From Holosporales bacterium (lineage in GTDB: Bacteria > Pseudomonadota > Alphaproteobacteria > BNTO01): DNA of 15,341 bases. This document shows positions 6,801 to 13,710 of this stretch, one piece after another. The stretch spans positions 1 through 15,341 of the forward strand of contig JAISXM010000067.1 in the NCBI GenBank assembly GCA_031270515.1, written 5' to 3'. The notes beneath the pieces are model-generated. The model made no database searches. It was given only the letters and a program-made list of their open reading frames with translations, and was not told the DNA's origin. Position 1 is the first letter of the stretch. Each line of letters starts with the position of its first letter. A program made the translations under genes and the position numbers.

Positions 6801-7775
6801 CTGCGCGACCACCACTATTTGTATGTAAATTACGTTCTGTTCTTGCTGAAAAAATGTCCTAAACTTGCCAAGTCTTTCGATTCTGCTAGAAATTTCCCCC
6901 GCCCGCCTATTGGGCATCGTAATTGGGAATCTTTCGCAGAATCGCCATTCACTGATAAATTCTTTAAGGACGCGCTTACTGAGGATAATGGGGACCAGAC
7001 TAAAAACTCGGTTGCGGAACAATTGGTATTTGACCTAATTCAGAAGGGAGATTCGGAATTGCTGAAAGACGCTCTTGCCAAGCCAGACCTAGATTTAAAT
7101 GCAGATGGTGTGTCAAGTTGCTTGATATCCCGCGCGATTGAAGTAAATGATCCTGATGCGATAAGAACGCTACTGGAGTGTCATCGTTTTAATTTTGATG
7201 ACGAGGGGATAATGAGAGTGTTATACGATGCACTAGTGCCTAATCCACACGTTGCCATGTTGATGCTGGAGTGTCCTCGCCTAAATCCAAATTTAAATAT
7301 TGAGCCGAAATTAAATATGTCATCAATGGGGCCTTTTATATTAGATGTACTACATGAAGCAGCCCTTTATAAAGATGGCAAAAAACAAGCGATCTTAGTT
7401 GCATTAAAAAAATTGCTTGTACATCCGCGCATAAATTTTTGGAACTCAAATATCGATAGGACTACTTTTCGGGACTTTTTATCTATTTTGCGCACCCCCA
7501 ACGATTTGTGTATAAATTACATTCGGTTCCTGCTGAAAAGATGGCCCCAACTGGCCCGGCTTTTCGATTCTGCTGAGGATTTCCCCAGCCCGCCTATTGG
7601 GCATCGTAATTGGGAGTCTTTCGTAGAATCGCCATTCACTGATAAATTCTTTGAGGACGCGCTTGCTGAGTATCATGGGTTAGAAACCCCAACTAAAAAC
7701 TCGGATGCTGAGCAATTGCAAAAATACGAAAAAGCTGGCAAGGCCTGCATGCAATTGTTAGGACAAGACAACTGA
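3825..7775 (+). CDS. Large exported zinc-metalloprotease-like protein with ankyrin-like repeats
   Basis: This 1316-residue protein has a signal peptide (MKSYRFVRIVLLLCVVGCC) with a possible lipobox VVG-C18. A basic stretch follows, then a Pro/Glu/Gln-rich linker (about 93-140). The central region contains LVHEMGHYIHH, with the HExxH zinc motif at residues 449-453 (5169-5183). E557 in FCIEA is a candidate third ligand, as in gluzincins such as the anthrax lethal factor class. Residues 743-836, 837-1066 and 1067-1297 are one partial and two full copies of a repeat whose first part resembles ankyrin repeats (AIEVNDPD-x-x-R-x-LLE). The ATG at 3825 is preferred; a TTG two codons earlier (3819) is the alternative. 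No close family is recognised. A secreted protease that acts on or binds host proteins is inference from the domains; the overall gene is certain. Confidence 0.85.
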   Translation: MKSYRFVRIVLLLCVVGCCIPRNAAMGSQEPTDQSFPLPCRREPNEDVEQTSYTTKRQKRARCKYKLKPIPRAAKRHKGTEFESKCKSVLRRWLFEQVEPLPIEIPQPEQVQPEPTEPPQPEQPEQVEPLPTEPPLCTEQREEPNYSEWISLQPGRGIEMLVRMFETPGVFKLQKFFPNETKSKLLVRSSSLTDLWTFAQPDTVEKVAANSYGMPSENFIASIFSEPNHCILNMPSRAKLRDLELSLAITYHWNAIGVETCDFYRDLDNTVLKFNRKRPIACDVSCQTLLKLFKLLLPETSSDEEIETFRYLIDTMDKLSVEELLLDKNVHSSLADLVVNRFYFDEKSDSLLLTPDGSFDPSEGQQGYLRRCLLEQLPENYTLFERCMSFIAVTMMNSRDTFQPGISTRNPLNIDTAVKYGRYRFRDRSICFSPKAFLDLRSNLSILVHEMGHYIHHAIFKSTITRMPARPAIEAMVYNRQIVNLIAPSLIHPDRQALENQIAISFENYVGQNLDGFISAMELLAGSSRINHNIYCQSEDPRTGGQQLEDLAFFCIEAVMFAVQEGFIPWLFTVEGRFNEDLAQLFQEKPIHELLKSANTRKAVFDLLAKAIFIAGRFGFVKKDGRVYNRFADAEEMLTIYGFIATPDFFVWDRQNDESFDTRMLESRQDLYIPVMRSTYPHDLVKRDNFLFMTSALNLGSIGLWDPKFDKILYPALVMHDPAGAVIPFDRRKKYEITTAKQFAFDIIKNKDAELLRDVIAKQYIDLEADCVSSELLSRVIEVNDPDTTRALLEHPQFNFDNVDVHKVLYYALKKNPDVAMLMLEYPRLNFNLNLNFVFDIIKKKDSELLRDVLAEPSIDLRADGVSSDLISRAIEVNDPDTTRTLLECPQFKFDDVGMLKVFIDALTNSPHIAMLMLECPRINPNFNMDPNFNMSTISSFILGALPEDIFRKDAKQEATLVALKKWLVHPHLNLLNQDINIDTTFQCFLSILRDHHYLYVNYVLFLLKKCPKLAKSFDSARNFPRPPIGHRNWESFAESPFTDKFFKDALTEDNGDQTKNSVAEQLVFDLIQKGDSELLKDALAKPDLDLNADGVSSCLISRAIEVNDPDAIRTLLECHRFNFDDEGIMRVLYDALVPNPHVAMLMLECPRLNPNLNIEPKLNMSSMGPFILDVLHEAALYKDGKKQAILVALKKLLVHPRINFWNSNIDRTTFRDFLSILRTPNDLCINYIRFLLKRWPQLARLFDSAEDFPSPPIGHRNWESFVESPFTDKFFEDALAEYHGLETPTKNSDAEQLQKYEKAGKACMQLLGQDN
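4105..4236 (+). repeat. Pro/Glu/Gln-rich coding repeat (linker)
   Basis: Imperfect repeats encode units such as EQVEPLP, EPTEPPQPEQ and EQVEPLPTEPP. They form a rigid, acidic linker between the basic N-terminal stretch and the central region of the protease-like protein. Such linkers often span a periplasm or separate domains. Confidence 0.7.
6051..7715 (+). repeat. Long in-frame tandem repeat: one partial (282 bp) and two full (690, 693 bp) units
   Basis: Units begin at 6051, 6333 and 7023, each with F-x-FD-I/L-I at the start. The first unit stops after LNFNLNLN and lacks the later two-thirds. The two full units also share PPIGHRNWESF and SPFTDKFF near their ends. Long identical stretches at the DNA level, such as GTGTCAAGT near the AIEVNDPD segment, point to recent duplication. 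Each unit contains two ankyrin-like helix pairs (AIEVNDPD and DALxxxPHxAMLMLECPR) and further helices. Confidence 0.9.
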
Positions 7776-7779
7776 ATCC

Positions 7780-7797
7780 AACGTAGCATGATACGAT
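7780..7797 (+). promoter_or_regulatory. Shared promoter-like box before the Cys-rich protein gene
   Basis: AACGTAGCATGATACGAT fits the pattern RACGYWGYRTGNTAYRNW and ends in an extended -10-like TG-n-TACGAT. It starts just after the stop codon of the preceding gene and lies about 70 bases before the ATG at 7867. Its first ten bases match those of the second Sel1 gene's box exactly. Confidence 0.4.
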
Positions 7798-7866
7798 GGA
7801 CGACGCCTGAGTCGAGGTTACTGTCGTTCACGTTCTAATCCCGCTGACCCACGTTTTCAGGCGAAA

Positions 7867-9261
7867 ATGTCTACACATTTTTGTAGGCCTTATGCGCATT
7901 TTTTTGTTAGCATTATTTTTATTACATTACCATTGGGGTCGCATATGCAACGTTGCATTATAAATAAATTAATTAAGCTTGTGTCTGTGTCATTTAGAAC
8001 TATATTAGTGCGCGCATTATTAATATTGTGCGCGATCCACTCGACTGAAACACTTTGTGTCATCGAAGCGTGCTGTAACCGCAAATCTGCCGCACCTTGG
8101 GAAATGCCGCACCTGAAAAAGCAGCGGCGCTCGTATTTGCAGCAATGCTGCTTGCCGCAATGCTGTCGCCAGCCGGAAGGGTACGCCCCCTTAAGTCCAG
8201 ATTATGATCAAGGTGGCTCATGTTTAGGCGAGGATGATTTCCCCTTGCGCCCCCTCTCGTCTAAGCGGGATGATGTTGGTGGTTCATGTCTAGGCGACTA
8301 TGACCTTCATTCCTATGGACAGGACGGTGTTGGTCGCGCATCATCTTTGGGAGCACAGAGCACTTCTGACCTCCTACAGTTGTCTCCTTTCTATCCTCTT
8401 GGGCGTGATGAATCTCTGTCGGGAACGCCCCCTCATTTTACTAACCTTAGTTCTCCTGAAAGTGGGGAATCCCTTGCGAAAAAGTATCAACGCTACGAAG
8501 TCATCCATTTCGTTCAAAAAGATCAGCGCTGCCAAAAAATCCAAAGCGAACTCTATTCCTCCCTCAGCGAATGCTTACGCACGCACCCGAAATCATTGCA
8601 AAGTATTGTTTTACACATAGAACATCAGTATCCACATTTGCACAATCTGCCTCAATCTAAGCAAATTGACGACGTACTCACTATACTCACCGCCCCAGAG
8701 ATTATATTGACGCTTTCGCGATTTGGGGATGACGCGGTTAGCAAGGTCCAGTCTGGGGAAGTCCTTCACGCGGACATACAGGGCGCACTCTCCGGACGGC
8801 CTGTGTGGTACATGTGCATGGTTGTTGGCGAAAAAGATTCGGACAAGTCGCCTGCCCTTGTGTTATTCCGCAATAAATCGTGCTCGTTGGATGAACTGGG
8901 GCAAAATGATGTCGGCGAGTTGCCGTCCGAATCCTTGTTTTGCGAGCTAAAGGCGTTGTGCTATGACGGCTTTTCTTTGTTTTTTAATATATTTCCGCAG
9001 AGCGCAACATGCGATCCATCTTCTAAGTACAGCGTTTGTTACGAGATGAAAGACGCCTGCGCATCCGAGGAAGGATTTTGCAGCAGGTTCCTTGGGGGAT
9101 GTTGGCTTTGGTCATGTCTCTGTTGTTGTGAGTGTGCGTCTGAATGCACGAGGTCTTTTTGTACAACGTTTTGCCCTTACGGGACGTGCGACTATGGTTG
9201 CTTCGAACGCTTTATTCCGCATGTACCAGGTGCGGAGTCGAGAGAAATGGTGCCGGCATAA
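7867..9261 (+). CDS. Exported protein with an extremely cysteine-rich C-terminus; function unknown
   Basis: The frame encodes 464 residues. Residues 9-24 and 36-57 are hydrophobic. If translation starts at the in-frame ATG at 7945 (Met27) only the second remains, as a long signal peptide or anchor; GGGG lies upstream of that ATG, while only CAGG precedes 7867, so the start is open. Next come Cys pairs (ACC, QQCC, PQCC), two GGSCLG units followed by acidic residues (116-124 and 138-146), a Ser/Pro-rich linker and a mostly soluble region (about 200-400). The end (405-445) has 12 cysteines in 41 residues, including LCCCEC. That density suggests disulfide cross-linking outside the cytoplasm or metal binding. 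I recognise no family. It lies between the protease-like gene and the Sel1 genes, all in the same direction. Confidence 0.75.
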   Translation: MSTHFCRPYAHFFVSIIFITLPLGSHMQRCIINKLIKLVSVSFRTILVRALLILCAIHSTETLCVIEACCNRKSAAPWEMPHLKKQRRSYLQQCCLPQCCRQPEGYAPLSPDYDQGGSCLGEDDFPLRPLSSKRDDVGGSCLGDYDLHSYGQDGVGRASSLGAQSTSDLLQLSPFYPLGRDESLSGTPPHFTNLSSPESGESLAKKYQRYEVIHFVQKDQRCQKIQSELYSSLSECLRTHPKSLQSIVLHIEHQYPHLHNLPQSKQIDDVLTILTAPEIILTLSRFGDDAVSKVQSGEVLHADIQGALSGRPVWYMCMVVGEKDSDKSPALVLFRNKSCSLDELGQNDVGELPSESLFCELKALCYDGFSLFFNIFPQSATCDPSSKYSVCYEMKDACASEEGFCSRFLGGCWLWSCLCCCECASECTRSFCTTFCPYGTCDYGCFERFIPHVPGAESREMVPA

Positions 9262-9318
9262 ATGTTGGATGCTTTCCAGTATGACGGTTGGATGCGTTCC
9301 TATAACAGTAAATAATTG

Positions 9319-9348
9319 TTGCTATTTAATGACGCAGTGTGGTATACA
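9319..9348 (+). promoter_or_regulatory. Promoter of the first Sel1 gene
   Basis: TTGCTA (9319-9324), 18 bases, then TATACA (9343-9348) with the extended -10 TGG directly before it. The same arrangement with the same spacing stands before the paralog at 10739. The shared box GACGCAGTGTGGTATACA covers 9331-9348. The ATG follows 35 bases after the -10. Confidence 0.6.
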
Positions 9349-9383
9349 AGCAACATGACTTTTAGGCATCGGTTATTTTCATC

Positions 9384-10628
9384 ATGAAGCGTTTTATATT
9401 ATTGTGCGGCTTGGCTATGCCATGCGTGGCGTCTGTCGTTCATCGTGTCCCAAGTAATGAATTCTCTAGTATCGACTCCAAATTAGAGTCTCTCGACAAA
9501 AAAATTGTCACCCCTTTGGCATTAGCTCTAATGACAAAATGTGTGAATACTCCACCCGATATTTTGAATAATGTACCTCCTTTAAGTGACAAAGAGCCAT
9601 CCACCGCAGCCAATGGCTGGCTGCCTTCGAATATACGTGAGAGAGTATTGCGCGACGGGGCATCGCGTGGGGATCAGTATTGCCTACGTCAGTTGGCTCG
9701 GTCAGGAACAGATTCACTTCCATTAGACGAGAATGAGGCTGCTAAAAATATGGCAGATGCTGTTATTTTGTATAGATCGAATGCCGAAGTACATCCCTAC
9801 TACGCACTCAATTTTGCATATTGCTTGTTGTTTGGAATAGGAGTTCCGCAAGATGCACTATCGGCTGCAACTTACTTCTGGAAGGCTATACTTGGAGGTC
9901 ACCCTATCGCTCAGTATGTGTTCTATAAAAGTATAGATCAGCATTATAAATATTGTAGTAGCCAATTGCCGGAATTCGATCCCGCTATCAACTTTTTGCT
10001 AATATGCGTGGAGCAAAGCGCACATCAAGGATATGCTCCTGCCCAAAGCGTACAGGGCAACAGATTAAGAGAAGAAGGACGTTATACGGAGGCAGCTGAA
10101 CTCTTTAAACGAAGTGCCGAGCAGGGTGATAAAAAGGGTCAATCCAGCTACGGAGGTTGCTTATTTCAAGGGGAAGGCGTAGAAAAAGACAAAAAGCTGG
10201 CGGTTCATTACTTTAAACTAAGCGCAGATCAAGGGGACGCAGAGGCCCAATGCAACTATGGAATCTGCTTAGATGCTGGGGAACAAGTTGCGAAAGATCT
10301 GGTTAAAGCGGCTAGTTACTTCAGATTAGCTGCAGATCAAGGACATCCACGTGCTCAATTCTTTTACGGACACGCATTAATAACAGGAAGAGGCGTAATA
10401 AAAGACCCAACGCTGGGAGCTGATTTCTTAAAACGGAGTGCAGACCAAGGGTACGCAGAGTCCCAATTCACTTATGGAGCCGTCTTATTGATTGGGGAGG
10501 ACGTTGAGCCAGATATAAATGAGGCGCTTCGTTACTATGGACTGGCTGCATATCAAAAATACCCCTGTGCAATGGAATATGTTGTAATGCTTATAATTTT
10601 GATGATGCGCGCACGTGGTGCTGCGTAG
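9384..10628 (+). CDS. Secreted Sel1-repeat protein 1
   Basis: This 414-residue protein has a clear signal peptide (MKRFILLCGLAMPCVAS, cleavage near residue 17). Sel1-like repeats (36-residue helix pairs of the TPR superfamily, used for protein-protein contacts) are visible from about 138-172 and continuously from about 218 to 393. They carry typical AQ-x-x-YG and AADQG motifs, for example residues 286-321 and 322-357. The segment before residue 130 has no recognisable domain. The end is hydrophobic (VVMLIILMM). Secreted Sel1 proteins in intracellular bacteria often act on host contact or entry; that role is inference here. A tandem paralog follows at 10739 with its own promoter. The start is fixed by the signal peptide and by the identical leader in the paralog. 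Confidence 0.9.
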   Translation: MKRFILLCGLAMPCVASVVHRVPSNEFSSIDSKLESLDKKIVTPLALALMTKCVNTPPDILNNVPPLSDKEPSTAANGWLPSNIRERVLRDGASRGDQYCLRQLARSGTDSLPLDENEAAKNMADAVILYRSNAEVHPYYALNFAYCLLFGIGVPQDALSAATYFWKAILGGHPIAQYVFYKSIDQHYKYCSSQLPEFDPAINFLLICVEQSAHQGYAPAQSVQGNRLREEGRYTEAAELFKRSAEQGDKKGQSSYGGCLFQGEGVEKDKKLAVHYFKLSADQGDAEAQCNYGICLDAGEQVAKDLVKAASYFRLAADQGHPRAQFFYGHALITGRGVIKDPTLGADFLKRSADQGYAESQFTYGAVLLIGEDVEPDINEALRYYGLAAYQKYPCAMEYVVMLIILMMRARGAA

Positions 10629-10675
10629 GTTGAGTGTCTGGGGAGAATGGGAATTGCAACAGAATGAAATAATGC

Positions 10676-10705
10676 TTGCTATTTGATAACGTAGCATGGT
10701 ATACA
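10676..10705 (+). promoter_or_regulatory. Promoter of the second Sel1 gene
   Basis: TTGCTA (10676-10681), 18 bases, then TATACA (10700-10705) preceded by TGG: the same hexamers and spacing as before the first Sel1 gene. The shared box AACGTAGCATGGTATACA covers 10688-10705. Because this promoter falls here, the longer frame that opens with TTG at 10676 is not the real start. Confidence 0.6.
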
Positions 10706-10738
10706 AGGTATATGTTTTTTCTTATAGGTCACGTTATC

Positions 10739-12010
10739 ATGAAGCGTTTTATATTATTGTGCGGCTTGGCTATGCCATGCCTTGCGTCCGTGGATGCGGA
10801 TGTGAATGCGAATATTCCACGTATAAATTGGCATATTAACTCCCAACTTAAGTATCTCAGCAAAGCACAATCAGAAACTCTTGCTCGCGATCTATTTTCC
10901 CAATATATGTCGACTCCCACCGCTACTTTGCAATGGATGTATCCATTGAGCAACAAGAAGTACTTATCCCTATACATCATAACGAAAGACGGGCAACTTA
11001 TCCCCCCGTTGGACATACGGAGTCAAATCTTATTCTGCGGGTTATCAAATGGGGACCCACATTGCGTACGTATATATGATAGCATACGCGAGAGGGGGCG
11101 TGCTCGCAGCATACGTGAGATGGAGACATATCCCAGCATACGTGAGATGGTTCAGTTTCAGAAAGACGCGGCTCGTTTTTATATATTGAACGCCAGAAAA
11201 CATCCCGACTACGCATTCAAGTCTGCATGTTGCTTGTTATTTGGAAAAGGCGTTCCACAATGTATACGATTGGGGTCACATTATTTATGGCGAGCTACAC
11301 TTGCAGGACACCCAGCCGCTCAGTATATGTTCTATGCGTTCATAAACCAGAACTACGACTATTGTCGCAATTTGCCCGAATTTCAATTCACGCCAGCATT
11401 TATATTAAGATGTTTGATACAAAGCGCAAATCAAGGATATGCTCCTGCCCAAAATTCATATGGCAGCCTATTAGAGAAAGGAGGACGTTTTCAGGACGCA
11501 GCTGTCTACTTTAGACGAAGTGCCGATAACGGTGATGTATATGGTCAGTTCAACTATGGAAGCTGCTTGGCTAGCGGACGTGGTGTTACAATTGACCCAG
11601 AGCGAGCGGCTTATTACTTTAAACGGTCTGCAGATCAAGGATACTCAACTGCCCAATGCAACTATGGAGTCTGCTTACGTTATGGGATAGGCGTTCCGAT
11701 AAATCTAAGAGACGCAGCCCATTACTTAAGACTGGCAGCAAACCAAGACGAACCAAGGGCTCAATGCCATTACGGACACGCACTATCGACAGGAGCGGGT
11801 GTTGAATGGGACCCAGAGCGAGCGGCTCATTATTTCCAACGGAGTGCCGATCAAGGACTTGCAATAGCCCAATACACCTATGGAGTAGCCTTAATGCTTG
11901 GGTATGGCGTTGAGCAAGACATAGAGACTGCGGTTAATTACTTAATATCGTCTGCAGCTCAAGAGTACGAAGCTGCAATAGAATATTTGAGGAGGCTTGA
12001 CTTATTGTGA
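10739..12010 (+). CDS. Secreted Sel1-repeat protein 2 (paralog of the preceding gene)
   Basis: This 423-residue protein begins with the same signal peptide as its neighbour (MKRFILLCGLAMPCLAS). Sel1 repeats run from about 157-193 and from about 231 to 410, with motifs such as SADQGYSTAQCNYGVCL and GVEWDPERAAHYFQRSADQG. An extra short repeat, SIRE-R and SIREM twice (residues 115-137), is absent from the paralog. The N-terminal third is otherwise diverged from protein 1, while the repeat region and the leader are well conserved. The start at 10739 is chosen because the 45 bases around it are identical to those at the first gene; an upstream TTG in the same frame overlaps the promoter. The role is likely host-interaction scaffold, by inference from the domain and the signal peptide. 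Confidence 0.9.
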   Translation: MKRFILLCGLAMPCLASVDADVNANIPRINWHINSQLKYLSKAQSETLARDLFSQYMSTPTATLQWMYPLSNKKYLSLYIITKDGQLIPPLDIRSQILFCGLSNGDPHCVRIYDSIRERGRARSIREMETYPSIREMVQFQKDAARFYILNARKHPDYAFKSACCLLFGKGVPQCIRLGSHYLWRATLAGHPAAQYMFYAFINQNYDYCRNLPEFQFTPAFILRCLIQSANQGYAPAQNSYGSLLEKGGRFQDAAVYFRRSADNGDVYGQFNYGSCLASGRGVTIDPERAAYYFKRSADQGYSTAQCNYGVCLRYGIGVPINLRDAAHYLRLAANQDEPRAQCHYGHALSTGAGVEWDPERAAHYFQRSADQGLAIAQYTYGVALMLGYGVEQDIETAVNYLISSAAQEYEAAIEYLRRLDLL

Positions 12011-12338
12011 TACGTGCTTTGAGTTGTGTGGCGTAGGACGAGGCGCTGCCATGAGCAATATCGTTTTACGCACAATACCTGCGTTATCGATACCGAGTCA
12101 AAAAAACACTTTGAAGTTCTTTGTAATACAAGGCTTCGACGAGGATAAAAACAATTTAAACTTTTGTTTCCGTTTAAGCCTTGTCTTATAACGACTTTCA
12201 AATTGTTTGTGATGGGGGACGCGGTTTATTATGGCGCCCCGGTATAGTTGAGTTGTTTAGAATGTTACAAAAGGCAAATATTCAATGATTTAGGAATGCT
12301 GTGGATAAAGTAGATATATTGCGCATTCATAAATGTGT
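12011..12338. other. Convergent intergenic region with palindromic copy C
   Basis: This 328-base gap lies between the ends of the second Sel1 gene and recF. It holds copy C of the palindromic element and, just before it, a fragment (12100-12141) that resembles the element's left part. No intrinsic terminator with a T-run is obvious for either gene, and no RNA gene was recognised. Confidence 0.55.
12143..12224 (+). repeat. 82-bp palindromic element, copy C
   Basis: The left arm is GGATAAAAACAATTTAAA and the right arm TTTCAAATTGTTTGTGATGG, ending in GACGCGG. ATAACGACT precedes the right arm. Arm changes relative to copy A are few. It lies between two convergent genes, like copy A. Confidence 0.8.
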
Positions 12339-13709
12339 CTAGTTATAAAACACAGTCTTGTTTATTACAGCCTTGTTTACTTCAAAAAAATTCGCCCCCT
12401 GCATTTTGCGAAAGGACTCAACATCCGTTCCGGAAAAAAAAGTTTGCACTGGCGCAACCCTGCCGTCGGTGACGCTAAGCCGCTCCACTTGTTCAAACAA
12501 CACATCCCTGTGCGCATGATCCAACCGCGCGATAACGTCATCCAGCAACAACACCAGAAACCCATCCAGCGATTGTATCTTCTGGTAAACAAACGACAGC
12601 ACAACCGACATCAACAGCATTTGCTGCTCCCCAGTAGAGCAATCCCTTGCGTTGCGCGCCTTTGCCTGATGCGTCACATAAAAATCGCTTCGATGACATC
12701 CGAACGTAGTCATCCCCGCGGCACGATCCACTTCCCTTTGCTTACACAACGTTTGCGCAAACAACACTTCGGCAGAATCATCTGGCAATGGACACGGTGC
12801 AGGGGGCCCCTTATCAGAGTCAAGCGCCCCTTCGACTTGCCCATCCATTTTGCACCAAAACCTAGGAAACAGCGGCACATGATAAGCTTGCCCCGCCATC
12901 AGCTTTTTCATTAAATCTTGCCGAGCCATTGTGATTTTGACATTTTGCTGGGCCATAACTTTTTCCAACGAATCAAGCCACAGCACATCAGGATTTATTG
13001 TTTTCCGCAGCAAAGTCAAACGTTGGTGCATAGCCTTTTCATACATGGACAAATTGGCGGCATGCTGCGGGTAGTACGACTCGATGAAGCGATCCACCAT
13101 ACGCCGACGTTCGCAGGGAGCATCCGTAAATATATGGTCCATATCCGGAGTAACGTGGATCACGTTGAGGTACTCATGGAACTGTGCCGCGCTTTTTACC
13201 GGCGCGCCCTGCACACGACACAGACGGCGCCCGCCCTGGAATCCTGTGGATAGAGTGACGCCGCTGCTGAGCGTGATTTGGACGGACCAAGGCTCCACCT
13301 TTTGCGGGTGATGCGCGCCAGATGGAGGCTCCGCGATCGCAGCTCTGGCAAACTCAGATGCAGATTCCGCGACAGGTGCATGTCCTCCAGCGAACTCAGG
13401 GGCAGGCTCTGCTATCGCAGCTAGAGTTCCATCCGATTGCCCCACGCACGACAAAGCACCATCCGATTGCCCCACGCACGACTGGGCACCATCCGACGCC
13501 TGCTCCCGCAACTGAGCATCATAAGACATATCCTGGAGCTTCGCCCCCCGAAGCCCTGTGCCTACAGCAAACAACGACACAGCCTCCATAAGGTTTGTCT
13601 TTCCCGAGCCATTCGCACCAAACAGCACAACCGGGTCCGGCCCAACGATTATATCCGCATGCCTGTAATTCCGAAAATTATTGATAACGATTTGAGTTAT
13701 GTGGCTCAT
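12339..13709 (-). CDS. recF: DNA replication and repair protein RecF, with a repeat-rich insertion
   Basis: RecF is an SMC/ABC-type ATPase that helps load RecA at single-strand gaps. The N-terminus ITQIVINNFRNYR, Walker A GANGSGKT (31-38), ABC signature STGEQQ (358-363) and Walker B LVLLLDD (385-391), followed by the D-loop (ARLD), are all present. The protein is 456 residues, against about 360-380 for the family. Much of the excess is an insertion at about 66-140 with two SCVGQSDG units and three related A-E-P/S units, between the Walker A helix and the next conserved strand. A second non-conserved stretch (about 290-311) follows. ATP-binding residues look intact, so the protein is probably functional. 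The ATG is one base after the proS stop codon; no separate ribosome site is obvious, so translational coupling is likely. Confidence 0.92.
   Translation of the reverse strand: MSHITQIVINNFRNYRHADIIVGPDPVVLFGANGSGKTNLMEAVSLFAVGTGLRGAKLQDMSYDAQLREQASDGAQSCVGQSDGALSCVGQSDGTLAAIAEPAPEFAGGHAPVAESASEFARAAIAEPPSGAHHPQKVEPWSVQITLSSGVTLSTGFQGGRRLCRVQGAPVKSAAQFHEYLNVIHVTPDMDHIFTDAPCERRRMVDRFIESYYPQHAANLSMYEKAMHQRLTLLRKTINPDVLWLDSLEKVMAQQNVKITMARQDLMKKLMAGQAYHVPLFPRFWCKMDGQVEGALDSDKGPPAPCPLPDDSAEVLFAQTLCKQREVDRAAGMTTFGCHRSDFYVTHQAKARNARDCSTGEQQMLLMSVVLSFVYQKIQSLDGFLVLLLDDVIARLDHAHRDVLFEQVERLSVTDGRVAPVQTFFSGTDVESFRKMQGANFFEVNKAVINKTVFYN
13322..13500 (-). repeat. Tandem repeats inside recF
   Basis: Two near-identical 30-bp units (13429-13458, 13459-13488) and a 12-bp partial one encode the 10-residue SCVGQSDG repeats. 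Next to them (13322-13428) is a second, more diverged repeat of about 30-40 bp encoding IAEPAPEFAGG, VAESASEFARA and IAEPPSG. All periods preserve the reading frame. Confidence 0.85.
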
Positions 13710-13710
13710 T

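Noticed and set aside
12362..12395. Short direct repeat at the recF 3' end (VNKAVINKTV)
   Set aside because: Only about 12 bases repeated twice; too short to say more than slippage at a weakly constrained C-terminus.
12333..12914. 193-codon plus-strand frame opposite recF
   Set aside because: recF has all its ATPase motifs on the other strand.
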